64,000 bases of DNA from an uncultured Sterolibacteriaceae bacterium (GTDB lineage Bacteria > Pseudomonadota > Gammaproteobacteria > Burkholderiales > Rhodocyclaceae), in the NCBI GenBank assembly GCA_937888595.1, contig CALARK010000020.1, forward strand, positions 62,001 to 126,000, written 5' to 3'. The translations under genes were made by a program, and so were the position numbers. The notes below the pieces were generated by a model. That model was not told where the DNA came from and made no database searches. It was given only the letters and a program-made list of their open reading frames with translations. The first letter of the stretch is position 1. The number at the start of each line of letters is the position of its first letter. Below, piece after piece: positions 1 through 8,124 of the stretch.

Positions 1-368
1 CGGATGCCATCGCCGGCTTCGTCACGCGCGGGCGCGGCGTCTCGGTGCATCGCGTCGAGTGCGCGAACTTCCGCAACATGGCCGCACGCAATCCCGAACG
101 CGTCATCGAGGCGACCTGGGGCGGGCAGCAGGCGAGTCTTTTCGCCTGCGACCTGCGCGTCGAGGCGACCGACCGGCAGGGCCTGCTGCGGGATATTTCC
201 GACGTCCTGTCCAAGGAAAAGGTGAATGTGACCGCGGTCCGGACCCAGACGAAGGGCGGCGTCGCCCGCATGGCCTTCACCATCGAACTGGCCAGCGCCG
301 CCCAGTTGCAGCGGGTGCTCGGGGTACTGGGCGAAGTGAGCGGAGTCGGCAGCGTTTCACGCGCTTAG
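1..368 (+). CDS. relA: RelA/SpoT-family (p)ppGpp synthetase, C-terminal end (5' truncated by window)
   Basis: Only the last 121 codons are inside the window; the reading frame is already open at base 3. The visible part starts in the zinc-finger/CC region (motif VSVHRVECANF, typical of the VHR-x-x-C segment of long RSH proteins) and continues through a C-terminal ACT domain (about residues 50-121 of the fragment) ending in GSVSRA. Long RSH enzymes make or degrade (p)ppGpp on stalled ribosomes, and this end carries the regulatory part. The catalytic domains are not visible, so RelA cannot be told from SpoT by sequence alone. The acyltransferase gene begins 2 bases after the stop. Confidence 0.85.
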   Translation, partial: DAIAGFVTRGRGVSVHRVECANFRNMAARNPERVIEATWGGQQASLFACDLRVEATDRQGLLRDISDVLSKEKVNVTAVRTQTKGGVARMAFTIELASAAQLQRVLGVLGEVSGVGSVSRA

Positions 369-370
369 GC

Positions 371-1462
371 ATGGCCACCCCATCGCTGCGATCACGCGTC
401 CTGCTGATCGACATCCTCAAGGCCTCGGCGGCACAATTCATCGTCCTGCACCATCTCGCCTGGTACGGCCTGTTCGATCACCCGCCGCGGATCGAGGCGC
501 AGGTCGACTGGCTGGTCAATTACGGCCGCTACGCGGTGGCGGTGTTCATCGCCACCAGCGGTTTCCTGGCCGCGCAAACCCTGCCGTTTGACGGCATGGC
601 TTCGCGCGACCGGCCGCTGTGCCTGATCCGCGACCGCTACCTGCGCCTGCTGGGGCCGTTTCTGGCGGCACTGCTGCTCGCCGTGGCCAGCCATTGGGTG
701 TCGCGCCAGTGGCTCGGCGAACACGACGCCCTGGGCGAAACGCCGACCGTCACCCAGTTCCTGGCCCACCTGCTGATGCTGCAGGGGCTGCTGGGCATCG
801 AATCCCTCTCGGCCGGTGTCTGGTACGTGGCCATCGATTTCCAGTTGTATGCGCTGTTCGTGCTGTTGCTCTGGGCGGGCCACGGCCTGCACCGTCTTGC
901 CAGCGCCGACTTTATGGCCCGGGCAGCACCAGCCATGGTGCTGGCGATGGCGCTGGCCTCGCTGCTGTATTACAACCGCGATGCACGCTGGGACGATACC
1001 GCGCTCTACTTTTTCGGCAGCTACGCGCTGGGCATCGCCAGCGGCTGGTCAATCCGATCCGGCCTGGGTGCGCGATATCGGCTGCTGATCATCGTGGCTG
1101 CCTTGCTGGCCCTGTGGGTCGAATTCCGTGCCCGCATCGCGGTGGCAGCCCTGACGGCGCTGCTGCTCGGCTTCGGCCGGCTGGTGCTGGTGCGGCGCGA
1201 AATCCGGCTGGTACATTACCTCGGCGGTACCTCGTTTGCGTTGTTCCTGGTGCATTTCCCGCTCTACCTGATGGTTGCGGCCCTGTTTCAAGCACTGCAG
1301 TTGGCGACGCCGGCCTGGGATGCCATCGGGTTGGTGGTCACCTGGCTGGCGAGCATGGCCGGCGCCCATCTGTTCCATCGCTGGATCGAACTGCCCTACG
1401 GCCGCTGGCGCAAGCAGCGGGCCCGCTGCGCTGCAAAACCCTCGTCCGCCGTGTTGCCATAA
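371..1462 (+). CDS. acyltransferase 3 family membrane protein
   Basis: A 363-residue integral membrane protein with about ten hydrophobic segments. It has the acyltransferase-3 (OafA/OPG-like) hallmarks: a histidine pair near residues 27-28 in the first membrane helix and an arginine-rich loop (IRDRYLRL, about 86-93). Such enzymes move acyl groups onto sugars of surface polysaccharides or lipids; the substrate here cannot be predicted. The frame is open further upstream, but the ATG at 371, two bases after the relA stop, gives the normal family N-terminus. Residues about 174-181 (RLASADFM) are encoded by a copy of the dispersed 22-bp motif. Confidence 0.8.
   Translation: MATPSLRSRVLLIDILKASAAQFIVLHHLAWYGLFDHPPRIEAQVDWLVNYGRYAVAVFIATSGFLAAQTLPFDGMASRDRPLCLIRDRYLRLLGPFLAALLLAVASHWVSRQWLGEHDALGETPTVTQFLAHLLMLQGLLGIESLSAGVWYVAIDFQLYALFVLLLWAGHGLHRLASADFMARAAPAMVLAMALASLLYYNRDARWDDTALYFFGSYALGIASGWSIRSGLGARYRLLIIVAALLALWVEFRARIAVAALTALLLGFGRLVLVRREIRLVHYLGGTSFALFLVHFPLYLMVAALFQALQLATPAWDAIGLVVTWLASMAGAHLFHRWIELPYGRWRKQRARCAAKPSSAVLP
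892..913 (+). repeat. dispersed 22-bp motif, copy 1 (in acyltransferase gene)
   Basis: CCGT-N12-GACTTT, sense orientation, encoding R-L-A-S-A-D-F. It differs from the intergenic consensus mainly by TT for CC after CCGTC. Confidence 0.6.
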
Positions 1463-1470
1463 CACCGAAC

Positions 1471-1486
1471 TGGCCTGTTTATTGCT
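1471..1486 (+). promoter_or_regulatory. sigma-54 (-24/-12) promoter for the FliD-like gene
   Basis: TGGCCTGTTTATTGCT has the exact GG-N10-GC spacing of RpoN promoters and keeps TGGC and TTGCT. It lies about 37 bases before the ATG at 1523. A good ribosome-binding site (GGGAG at 1512-1516) sits between. Assigned by consensus match only. Confidence 0.6.
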
Positions 1487-1522
1487 GGTACTTCTGCAAT
1501 TTCACGGCACCGGGAGCACATC

Positions 1523-2368
1523 ATGAACATTTCTGCCGCAGACCTCCGCCTGCAACTGTTGAGCATCCGTAATGAGACGATTGCTGCCCTGACCGGGACG
1601 GATAATTCGGAACAGACGGCAAGTTTTGCCGATATTCTCGGACTTGCCGGCAACGGCTTGTCAGACGACAGGGGCAGCACCGGACGCAACCTGGGCCTGC
1701 GCGACCCCGAGGCTGCCTATTCGATGATGACGAAGATCAACCGCTGGGAGGTCGATTTCAAGGCGCAATACGCCGAACTCGATGCGATGAGAACGGGCCT
1801 CGAACACATGGAGGCCGTCGGCGGGGCGCTGGCAGGGATCGAAGCGGGCGATGCCGACGCCGCGATCACCCAGCGCCTGCAGTCCTTCGTCGATGAATAC
1901 AACGCCTGGGAAGACCGTTTCGACGATGCCGTGGCCCAGGGCGGCGTGCTGGATGACGTCCAGGCGGCGGAAGTGGCGCTGCATGCGCTCGAAGTCAGTC
2001 TCTCCAGCATCTTCCACGGGGCTGCCGAGGGCGTCCGCGGCCTGGGCGAACTGGGCATCGCCATCGACCCGGTGACAAAGCAGGCGAGCCTGGATACGTC
2101 GAAGCTGGAGACGACCCTGGCGAGCAACCGCGCCGGCGCCATGGCGGCGATCGATGCCTTCAGCGCCCATTTCGCCAAGTCGGCCGACCTGCTCAACGCC
2201 GAGGACAATTTCATGGCGCATGCGCTGGACAACCGTAGCCGCGCCATTGCCTACATCGCCGACAACCACGCAGGCTGGCAGCAGGAGTTCGGCACCGGCC
2301 AGGCTGCCGAGCCGACCGGCGCGACCGCCCAGGCGCTGGCGGCCTACGAAGGCATGTTTGCGATCTGA
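1523..2368 (+). CDS. hypothetical protein with FliD-like C-terminal segment
   Basis: A 281-residue soluble, largely helical protein with no signal peptide. I do not recognise a named family. Residues about 130-235 resemble the C-terminal part of flagellar cap proteins (FliD): an LGI-x-x-D-P-x-x-K-x-x-L-D-x-S-K-L pattern followed by helices that end in LNAEDNF. It lacks the FliD head domains and is much shorter than a true cap protein. Translation probably starts at the ATG at 1523 behind GGGAG. A sigma-54 promoter match just upstream fits flagellar or motility-linked control. The function is unknown; a secreted or flagellum-associated role is inference. Confidence 0.7.
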   Translation: MNISAADLRLQLLSIRNETIAALTGTDNSEQTASFADILGLAGNGLSDDRGSTGRNLGLRDPEAAYSMMTKINRWEVDFKAQYAELDAMRTGLEHMEAVGGALAGIEAGDADAAITQRLQSFVDEYNAWEDRFDDAVAQGGVLDDVQAAEVALHALEVSLSSIFHGAAEGVRGLGELGIAIDPVTKQASLDTSKLETTLASNRAGAMAAIDAFSAHFAKSADLLNAEDNFMAHALDNRSRAIAYIADNHAGWQQEFGTGQAAEPTGATAQALAAYEGMFAI

Positions 2369-2401
2369 GGGAAGATGGCGGCAGGCCGGTCAGGAGAGAT
2401 G

Positions 2402-2418
2402 GCCCGCCTTACGCGGGC
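2402..2418. other. hairpin in convergent intergenic region
   Basis: A perfect 6-bp stem (GCCCGC / GCGGGC) with a 5-base loop lies between two converging genes. No T-run follows on either strand, so this is at best a weak bidirectional terminator. Confidence 0.35.
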
Positions 2419-2441
2419 AGCCCCGGCGCCATTCAGTACAT

Positions 2442-2687
2442 TCAGTGCAGCACCAACCGGAAGCCCGGTGGTGCGCTGAGGATTTCTTCGGTTTCGACGA
2501 TGAACAGGCCGCGCAGCACGGTCTCGATCTTCGTCACCATCAGGCGCGAGAGCAGGTGGCTCTCTTCGAGGACCAGTTCCTCGCCCTGTATCATGGCCCG
2601 GCTCAACGGTCCGTATTCGAAACCATCCCGGCCGTCGCAGCCGATCAGTTCATGCAGGTCGGTCGTCGGGGTGCAGTGGTATCTCAT
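2442..2687 (-). CDS. hypothetical 81-residue protein behind a sigma-54 promoter
   Basis: A small soluble protein, rich in acidic and hydrophobic residues, of no family I recognise. The coding call rests on a good ribosome-binding site (AAGGAAG about 8 bases before the ATG), a strong sigma-54 promoter match at 2735-2750, and a protein-like composition with a plausible alpha/beta pattern. It sits between the FliD-like gene (convergent) and the GGDEF-EAL receptor (same strand, upstream). With its own promoter it is probably a monocistronic unit. Two cysteines (C5, C17) lie near the N-terminus. Confidence 0.65.
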   Translation of the reverse strand: MRYHCTPTTDLHELIGCDGRDGFEYGPLSRAMIQGEELVLEESHLLSRLMVTKIETVLRGLFIVETEEILSAPPGFRLVLH

Positions 2688-2734
2688 GGCTCGCTTCCTT
2701 TGCTTCGCTTGAGTTTGTTAACGACCGAAGTGGA

Positions 2735-2750
2735 AGCAGGTTGAGTGCCA
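2735..2750 (-). promoter_or_regulatory. sigma-54 promoter for the 81-residue orphan
   Basis: On the minus strand TGGCACTCAACCTGCT has the consensus -24 element TGGCAC and a -12 element CTGCT at the correct GG-N10-GC spacing. The predicted start lies about 35 bases before the ATG at 2687. It is located just downstream of the GGDEF-EAL stop codon, so it would start a separate transcript. Confidence 0.65.
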
Positions 2751-2753
2751 GCG

Positions 2754-5700
2754 TCAGGCAGGCTTGCTTACCGATGACTGCAAGGCCGAGAGCAGCGACA
2801 CCAGTTCCTCGCGCAGGCGGAAGATTTCGGGCAGCAGCGCGCACGCCTCCGCGTTGCGGCCCCAGGCGTGCATTTCGAGCGCCAGCGTACCGATTTCATG
2901 AATGCGCTTGTGGACGGCATCGATGGCGCGGAACTCCGCGAGGTGGCCATGGCGCACGCGTCCGTTGGAGTCGTACCACTGGCCGAAGAGACAGGCATGG
3001 GGATCGGTTTCCGGCGACTCTTCGTTCTCGACACCGGCCAGACGGGCCGCGATGGCATCGACCCAGCTGCGGTGATTGTTTTCGGCCACCAGCAGCTGGA
3101 CATCGTCGCGCGGCCAGCGCATCGCGCTGACGGCCGCCCAGGCCGGATCGGGCTGCCAAGCTTCCATCCAGACGACCAGGGCGGATGCGGGCATCGGGCG
3201 GGCGATGCCCCATCCCTGTGCCACGTCGCAGCCGAGGCCGAGCAGGGCGATGCCATGCGCGACGGTTTCGACCCCCTCGGCGACGATCTGGCGCCGGAAC
3301 ACCTCGGCGAGACCGATGACCGCTTCGGTGATCGCCAGATCGTCCGGATCCTTCAACATGTTGCGGATGAAGGACTGGTCGATCTTGAGCGTTTGCGCCG
3401 GCAGCATCTTGAAATAGGTCAGCGAGGAATAGCCGGTGCCGAAGTCGTCGATCGCGAAGCCAATGCCCAGGGCGCGGCAATCCTCGATAATGCGCGGCAC
3501 GCGGCTCATGTCCTCGATGGCGGTCGATTCGACCACCTCCAGTTCCAGGCGCCCGGCGGCCGCAGCTTCCGGGTGAGCCGCCAGCAATGCCTGCAAACGC
3601 GGCACGAAGTCGTCGCGCTGCAGGTGGCGCGCGGCAATATTCACGCTGATCTGCAGGTCCAGCCCGGCCGCCTGCCAGGCCGCCAGCTGCTTCAGCGCAG
3701 TCGCGATCACCCATTCGCCGAGCGTGACGATCAGGTCGTGGCGCTCGATGGTGGGCAGGAACTCGCCCGGTGGCAGGAGACCGCGTTCCGGATCCTGCCA
3801 GCGGATCAGGGCCTCGACGCCGACGATGCGCCCCTGCCGCAGGTCGGCCTTCGGCTGGTAGTGCAGCACGAACTCGCCCTGCCGCAATCCCTCCTCGATC
3901 CGCAACAGCGTCTCGTGGTGCGCCTGCGTGCGGCGATCCTGCTCAGAGTCGAACAGGTGGTAGCAATGGCGTCCTTTCTGCTTGGACTTGTACATCGCCT
4001 GATCGGCATGGCGCAGCAGCGTATCGGGGTCGGCGTCGTCGAGCGGGAACAGGGTGAGGCCGATGCTGGCCGAGACGGCGACGGTCTGGCCGGCGATGCT
4101 GCAGGGGGCTGCGATGGCATCCAGCACCCGGTCCAGCACAGCCTCGCACTCGTCGAGATGGCCCAGTTCCGTCAGCAGCAGGACGAACTCGTCGCCCCCG
4201 AGCCGGGCGACCGTGTCGCCGCCACGCAGGCAGCCATTCAGGCGCCGGGCGATCTCGATCAGCAAGGCATCGCCGGCTTCGTGGCCGAGCGTGTCGTTGA
4301 CCGGCTTGAAGTTGTCGAGGTCGAGATAGCAGACGGCCAGCAGATGATCGGCACGCTGGGTGCGGGCGATAGCCTGGTGGATGCGGTCGGCGAGCAGCAG
4401 GCGGTTGGGCAGGCCGGTCAGGGCATCGAAGTGAGCGATGTTTTCCAGCTGCCGCTGTTGCTGCTTGATCTGGGTGATGTCGGAGAACACCGCGACAAAG
4501 TGGCTGGTCTTGCCATCACCGTCGCGTACGGCGGAAATGGTCAGCAGCTCGGGATAGATCTCGCCGTTCTTGTTGCGGTTCCAGACCTCCCCGCGCCAAT
4601 GGCCGCGCTTGAGCAGTGCCTGCCACATCGCGGCGTAAAACTCCGGGCCCTGGTGGCCGGATTTAAGGATGCGCGGATTCTGTCCCACGACCTCGGCGCG
4701 TTCGTAGCCGGTAATTTGCGTGAAAGCCGGGTTGACATCCACGATGGTGCCCTGCGCATCGGCGATCAACACGCCTTCGTGGGTATTTTCGAACACGCTG
4801 CTGGCCAGCTGAAGAGCCGCCGATTCGTTCGCGAGCTGAACCTGCAGCCGGTTGAAGCTGCGCACCAGACGCCCGACCTCGTCCTCGCGACCCTCGGGCA
4901 GCGGCGCCAGCGAAGCCTTGCCCTGGGTGATCGCGTCGAGGTGGTCGGCGGTGTGGCCCAGCGGTCCGAGGGCGCGACGCAGGAAGAGGGTCGCCAGCAG
5001 TCCGATGAGGACCGAAAGCACGGTAGCGGCGGCCAGCACGAAACGCCGCTGCTCACGCATCGGTGCGAAGGCCTGTGCGGTCGGTAGCGCCGCGAGGACG
5101 GCCCATTGCGTGCCCGGAACGCGCAGGATCGAGATCAGCCGCTCGATGCCGTCGAGTTCGTCGCTGACCAGCGTACCCTCGAAATCGCTCTTGAGCCGAT
5201 CGCCCAGATGATTGAGCGATCCGTCGGCCGGCAGCGGGCGCAGCATGAAGGCAGGGTCGGTACCAATGACGTACATGTTTTCCGCCGGGGCCGCCACGAC
5301 GATGTCGCCGCCGCCCTCCGGCAGCCGCTTGCCGATCAGGTCGAGAAAGTTGCTCGAGTCGAGCGTCGTGATGCCGACCAGCATCGCGACGATCTCGCCG
5401 TGGTCGCCGTACTTCGGGGCGGCGAAGGTGACCACCGGCCTGTCGATGTAACTGCCACGGAACGGGCGCTGCCCCATCACGGCTCGCTCATCGAAGAGCG
5501 CGTTCTGGAAGGAATCCAGGCTGCCGTAATAGGTTTCGGTGCGTCCCGCGAAGGGAGGAAAGTCGGCAAATGCGCCATTGCCGTCGGGGCGGGTGACGAT
5601 CACGCCGGCATTGAACAGGATGGGCAGGGCCACGCGACTGGCGAGCAACTCGCCCAGCTGGCCCCGGTCGGCCAGCAGCCCGCTCGGGATCGACTTCGCG

Positions 5701-5927
5701 GTTTGCGTCAGCACGTCGAGCCGCAACTGGATGACATTCCGGATATTCTCGGCGACATAGCCGAGCACGGCGCGTTGCTGGATGCCCAGCAGCTCGCGCT
5801 GCCGACCTTCCTGCCAGCTGGCCACCAGCAATGCGAAGCTCCAGAGACAGACAAGCACGATCGACACCACAGCGAGGGTGATGCGGACCTTGAGGCTATG
5901 CAGGAGATGGCGATAGGAACGTGGCAA
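2754..5927 (-). CDS. membrane receptor with Cache, HAMP, PAS, GGDEF, EAL and CZB domains
   Basis: A 1057-residue c-di-GMP enzyme. Order: membrane helix (about 14-36), periplasmic Cache-like sensor (40-285), second helix (295-317), HAMP (318-370), PAS (380-490), GGDEF (495-655, motif intact at 577-581), EAL (675-915, EALIRW intact at 705 and DDFGTGYSS at 827), and a C-terminal CZB zinc-binding domain (950-1050) with ligands H952, C979 (CLFGQWY), H1006 and H1010. Both catalytic signatures look active, so synthesis and hydrolysis could be switched by ligand, redox/PAS state or zinc. CZB domains in other proteins sense zinc or hypochlorite. Start codon is TTG at 5927, preceded by AGGA at 9 bases; no in-frame ATG fits the membrane segment better. 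Confidence 0.88.
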   Translation of the reverse strand: MPRSYRHLLHSLKVRITLAVVSIVLVCLWSFALLVASWQEGRQRELLGIQQRAVLGYVAENIRNVIQLRLDVLTQTAKSIPSGLLADRGQLGELLASRVALPILFNAGVIVTRPDGNGAFADFPPFAGRTETYYGSLDSFQNALFDERAVMGQRPFRGSYIDRPVVTFAAPKYGDHGEIVAMLVGITTLDSSNFLDLIGKRLPEGGGDIVVAAPAENMYVIGTDPAFMLRPLPADGSLNHLGDRLKSDFEGTLVSDELDGIERLISILRVPGTQWAVLAALPTAQAFAPMREQRRFVLAAATVLSVLIGLLATLFLRRALGPLGHTADHLDAITQGKASLAPLPEGREDEVGRLVRSFNRLQVQLANESAALQLASSVFENTHEGVLIADAQGTIVDVNPAFTQITGYERAEVVGQNPRILKSGHQGPEFYAAMWQALLKRGHWRGEVWNRNKNGEIYPELLTISAVRDGDGKTSHFVAVFSDITQIKQQQRQLENIAHFDALTGLPNRLLLADRIHQAIARTQRADHLLAVCYLDLDNFKPVNDTLGHEAGDALLIEIARRLNGCLRGGDTVARLGGDEFVLLLTELGHLDECEAVLDRVLDAIAAPCSIAGQTVAVSASIGLTLFPLDDADPDTLLRHADQAMYKSKQKGRHCYHLFDSEQDRRTQAHHETLLRIEEGLRQGEFVLHYQPKADLRQGRIVGVEALIRWQDPERGLLPPGEFLPTIERHDLIVTLGEWVIATALKQLAAWQAAGLDLQISVNIAARHLQRDDFVPRLQALLAAHPEAAAAGRLELEVVESTAIEDMSRVPRIIEDCRALGIGFAIDDFGTGYSSLTYFKMLPAQTLKIDQSFIRNMLKDPDDLAITEAVIGLAEVFRRQIVAEGVETVAHGIALLGLGCDVAQGWGIARPMPASALVVWMEAWQPDPAWAAVSAMRWPRDDVQLLVAENNHRSWVDAIAARLAGVENEESPETDPHACLFGQWYDSNGRVRHGHLAEFRAIDAVHKRIHEIGTLALEMHAWGRNAEACALLPEIFRLREELVSLLSALQSSVSKPA

Positions 5928-5985
5928 GATGGCCCATCCTATTACTTATGACAGACGGCATGCATCAAGTTTTTGGCTGGGCTGA

Positions 5986-6609
5986 TTACTCCAGCTTTCG
6001 GTCATGCAGAGGGTCGTGAGCCACCGCGGGCGGCTGGTAGAGCGTCTGCGGATGATTGAGGTTGGCGAAGGCGGCCGGATCGGGAAAAGATACTTCGACG
6101 GCTCCCTGGGTGCGACACCACAGTCCGGCGCGGCGCTCGCCCGCGGCAAGAAAATCATCGAGCGCCGGCAGCAGTTCGCGCCGGCAAAGCTGGAAGGTCG
6201 GTTGCATTCGTCCGGCAACGACCGCCACAGCGAGGCTGGCCCGATGTTCGGTCGCTGCCGCCAGCAGCCGGGCCACCAGGTCGGCGGGCAGGGCAGGGCA
6301 GTCGCAGGGGCAGATGACCAGCCAGGGCGTGCGGCAGGCCGCCAGGCCGGCCTGTAGTCCTCCCAATGGTCCCCGGCGCTCGGCGCTGCGGTCGGCCAGC
6401 ACCGGGTAGCCGAAGGCGCGATAAGCATCGAGGTTGCGATTGGCGCTGATCGTGAGGGCGACGACCTGCGGCGCCAGCCGCTCGATTACAGGGGTGATCA
6501 GCGGGCGCCCCTGGAAGGAGAGCAGTCCTTTGTCGGCGCCCCCCATGCGCCGCCCCTCGCCGCCGGCGAGGATCAATCCGCTGACCGGATCGGCGAGCGC
6601 TTCAGCCAC
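5986..6609 (-). CDS. mobA: molybdenum cofactor guanylyltransferase
   Basis: A 207-residue cytoplasmic enzyme that joins GMP from GTP to molybdopterin to make the bis-MGD form of the cofactor. The nucleotide-binding signature LILAGGEGRRMGGADKG lies at about residues 12-28, followed by the GPLGGLQAGL and PCDCP segments of the family. The GTG at 6609 is the best start because it overlaps the moaA stop by 8 bases (GTGGCTGA) and puts the signature at the usual position; upstream codons in the open frame are moaA sequence. It is translationally coupled to moaA, implying molybdoenzymes in this organism. Confidence 0.9.
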   Translation of the reverse strand: MAEALADPVSGLILAGGEGRRMGGADKGLLSFQGRPLITPVIERLAPQVVALTISANRNLDAYRAFGYPVLADRSAERRGPLGGLQAGLAACRTPWLVICPCDCPALPADLVARLLAAATEHRASLAVAVVAGRMQPTFQLCRRELLPALDDFLAAGERRAGLWCRTQGAVEVSFPDPAAFANLNHPQTLYQPPAVAHDPLHDRKLE

Positions 6610-7636
6610 CGATGTACGACATCTCGATCTTGCGCAGGCCGGGCGTCGCCGCCATGCGCAGCTGCGAATAGCGATCGTCGCGTCGCTGCCAGATGGCCGC
6701 GATGGCGGCGGCCAGCGCGGCATCGTCGGCGCCGCTGCGCAGCCGTTCGCGCAGGTCGTGCCCCTCGCTAGCGAACAGGCAGGTATAGAGCTTGCCCTCG
6801 GTGGACAGGCGGATCCGCGTGCAGCTGTCGCAAAACGCCTGCGTCACCGACGAGATCACGCCGATCTCGCCGGCGCCATCCTGGTAGCGCCAGCGCTCGG
6901 CGACCTCGCCGGGATAGTTCGGATCGATGGCGTCGATCGGAAAGACATCGCCGATGCGGCGCAGCACCTCGGCGGAGGGAACGACCTCGTCCAGCTTCCA
7001 GCCGTTGCTGCTGCCGACATCCATGTACTCGATGAACCGCAGGATGTGGTCCGTGCCCCGGAAACGGCGCGCCAGCGGCACGATCTGGTCGTCATTGACG
7101 CCGCGCTTGACCACGCAATTGACCTTCACCGGGCGCAGGCCGGCCGCGGCGGCGGCCTCGATGCCGGCCAGCACCTTGGCCACCGGATAGTCGGCATCGT
7201 TCATGCGCTTGAAGACGGCATCGTCGAGGGCATCCAGGCTCACCGTCACGCGCTGCAGCCCGGCCGCCTTCAGCGCCGCCGCCTTCTGCTCGAGCAGCGA
7301 GCCGTTGGTCGTCAGCGTGACTTCCAGGTGGGGAATCGCCGCGAGCTGCTCGATGAGTCGCTCGACGCCATGCCGCAACAGCGGCTCGCCACCGGTCAGG
7401 CGAATCTTCCGCACGCCGTGCGCGGCGAACAGGCGGGCGATGCGGGTGATTTCCTCGAAGCTCAGCAAGTCGGCCCGCGGCAGGAACGGATAGTCGCGGC
7501 CGAACACGGTTTTCGGCATGCAATAGACGCAGCGGAAATTGCAGCGGTCGGTGATCGAGATGCGCAGGTCGCGCACGGGGCGGCCGAGCCTGTCGGTCAC
7601 GTCGGGCAGCGGAGGTTTTTCTGGCGGGGGCGACAT
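6602..7636 (-). CDS. moaA: GTP 3',8-cyclase (molybdopterin biosynthesis, radical SAM)
   Basis: A 344-residue radical SAM enzyme that converts GTP to the 3',8-cyclised precursor in the first step of molybdenum cofactor synthesis, acting with MoaC. The N-terminal cluster motif CNFRCVYC has the C-x3-C-x2-C spacing (C32, C36, C39). The second, C-terminal cluster is C-x2-C-x13-C (FCDSC then YTC). The protein ends in the essential Gly-Gly (SYIGG). The ATG at 7636 gives the normal N-terminus; the frame stays open upstream into the 64-base gap. That gap is too short for a molybdenum cofactor riboswitch. Confidence 0.95.
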   Translation of the reverse strand: MSPPPEKPPLPDVTDRLGRPVRDLRISITDRCNFRCVYCMPKTVFGRDYPFLPRADLLSFEEITRIARLFAAHGVRKIRLTGGEPLLRHGVERLIEQLAAIPHLEVTLTTNGSLLEQKAAALKAAGLQRVTVSLDALDDAVFKRMNDADYPVAKVLAGIEAAAAAGLRPVKVNCVVKRGVNDDQIVPLARRFRGTDHILRFIEYMDVGSSNGWKLDEVVPSAEVLRRIGDVFPIDAIDPNYPGEVAERWRYQDGAGEIGVISSVTQAFCDSCTRIRLSTEGKLYTCLFASEGHDLRERLRSGADDAALAAAIAAIWQRRDDRYSQLRMAATPGLRKIEMSYIGG

Positions 7637-7668
7637 CCGGGCGATTATAGGCAGACGGCCGGTGATCG

Positions 7669-7690
7669 CCGTCCGGCAGGGGCCGACTTC
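7669..7690 (+). repeat. dispersed 22-bp motif, copy 2 (moaA upstream gap)
   Basis: A diverged copy (CCGT-N12-GACTTC) lying between moaA and the SnoaL-like gene, outside coding sequence. Next to it is a 6-bp inverted repeat, GACGGC (7654-7659) / GCCGTC (7668-7673), whose right arm overlaps the start of the motif. Confidence 0.45.
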
Positions 7691-7700
7691 CTGCGCCGGC

Positions 7701-8123
7701 TCAGGCCGCCAGGTGGCGCTGCAGCGCGCGCATGAGCCGGCCAAGGAGCGGCAGTTTCATATACAGCTCCTCGGCGGCATCCCAGTAGTCGCGGTGGTAC
7801 TCGACCTTGCCGGCCGCATCGAATCGCAGGTGGGAGGCGCCGCAGATCCGCATGGCCTGCGGCGTGCCGCGGCGCCGCAGGCGAAAACTGAATTCCCAGA
7901 CCAGCATCGCCGTCCTGCCGGCACCGACTTTTTCGGTGATGACGAAGCGCGGTTCCTGCAGCTGCTCGAACATGTGGGCGAAGATGTGCCGGATCGCCGG
8001 CAGGCCGCGCACCGTGTTGAACGGGTCCTTGAACCAGGCATCGTCGGCGTAGAAGGTATCGAAGCGGCCGAGGCTCGCGGGCGTCAGCGTCTGGTAAAAG
8101 TCGATCAGTTCATCGAGGGGCAT
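7701..8123 (-). CDS. SnoaL/NTF2-like family protein
   Basis: A 140-residue single-domain protein with the cone-shaped NTF2/SnoaL fold pattern: helical start (ELIDFYQTL), the FKDPFNTVRG loop, and a beta-sheet half ending in YHRDYWDAAEELY. Members of this branch occur in light- or singlet-oxygen-responsive lipid gene clusters; the biochemical role is not established. It is the last of eight co-oriented genes and starts one base after the SDR stop (TGA-C-ATG). A dispersed-motif copy at 7910-7931 encodes the segment EKVGAGRTAM on the antisense reading. Confidence 0.8.
   Translation of the reverse strand: MPLDELIDFYQTLTPASLGRFDTFYADDAWFKDPFNTVRGLPAIRHIFAHMFEQLQEPRFVITEKVGAGRTAMLVWEFSFRLRRRGTPQAMRICGASHLRFDAAGKVEYHRDYWDAAEELYMKLPLLGRLMRALQRHLAA
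7910..7931 (+). repeat. dispersed 22-bp motif, copy 3 (in SnoaL-like gene)
   Basis: CCGT-N12-GACTTT on the plus strand, antisense to the host gene, read as K-V-G-A-G-R-T-A. It keeps the extra T-run (five T) and TCGG flank seen at the intergenic copy at 33813. Confidence 0.7.
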
Positions 8124-8124
8124 G

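Noticed and set aside
2868..5087. Long open frame (739 codons) opposite the GGDEF-EAL gene
   Set aside because: Antisense shadow of a well-supported multidomain gene with typical shadow composition.
5560..5585. GAAAGTCGGCAAATGCG in the GGDEF-EAL receptor
   Set aside because: Shares only AAAGTCGGC; the remaining bases are unrelated.
7637..7700. Molybdenum cofactor riboswitch upstream of moaA
   Set aside because: The gap is only 64 bases, too short for the known riboswitch, and holds a small hairpin and a diverged motif copy instead.
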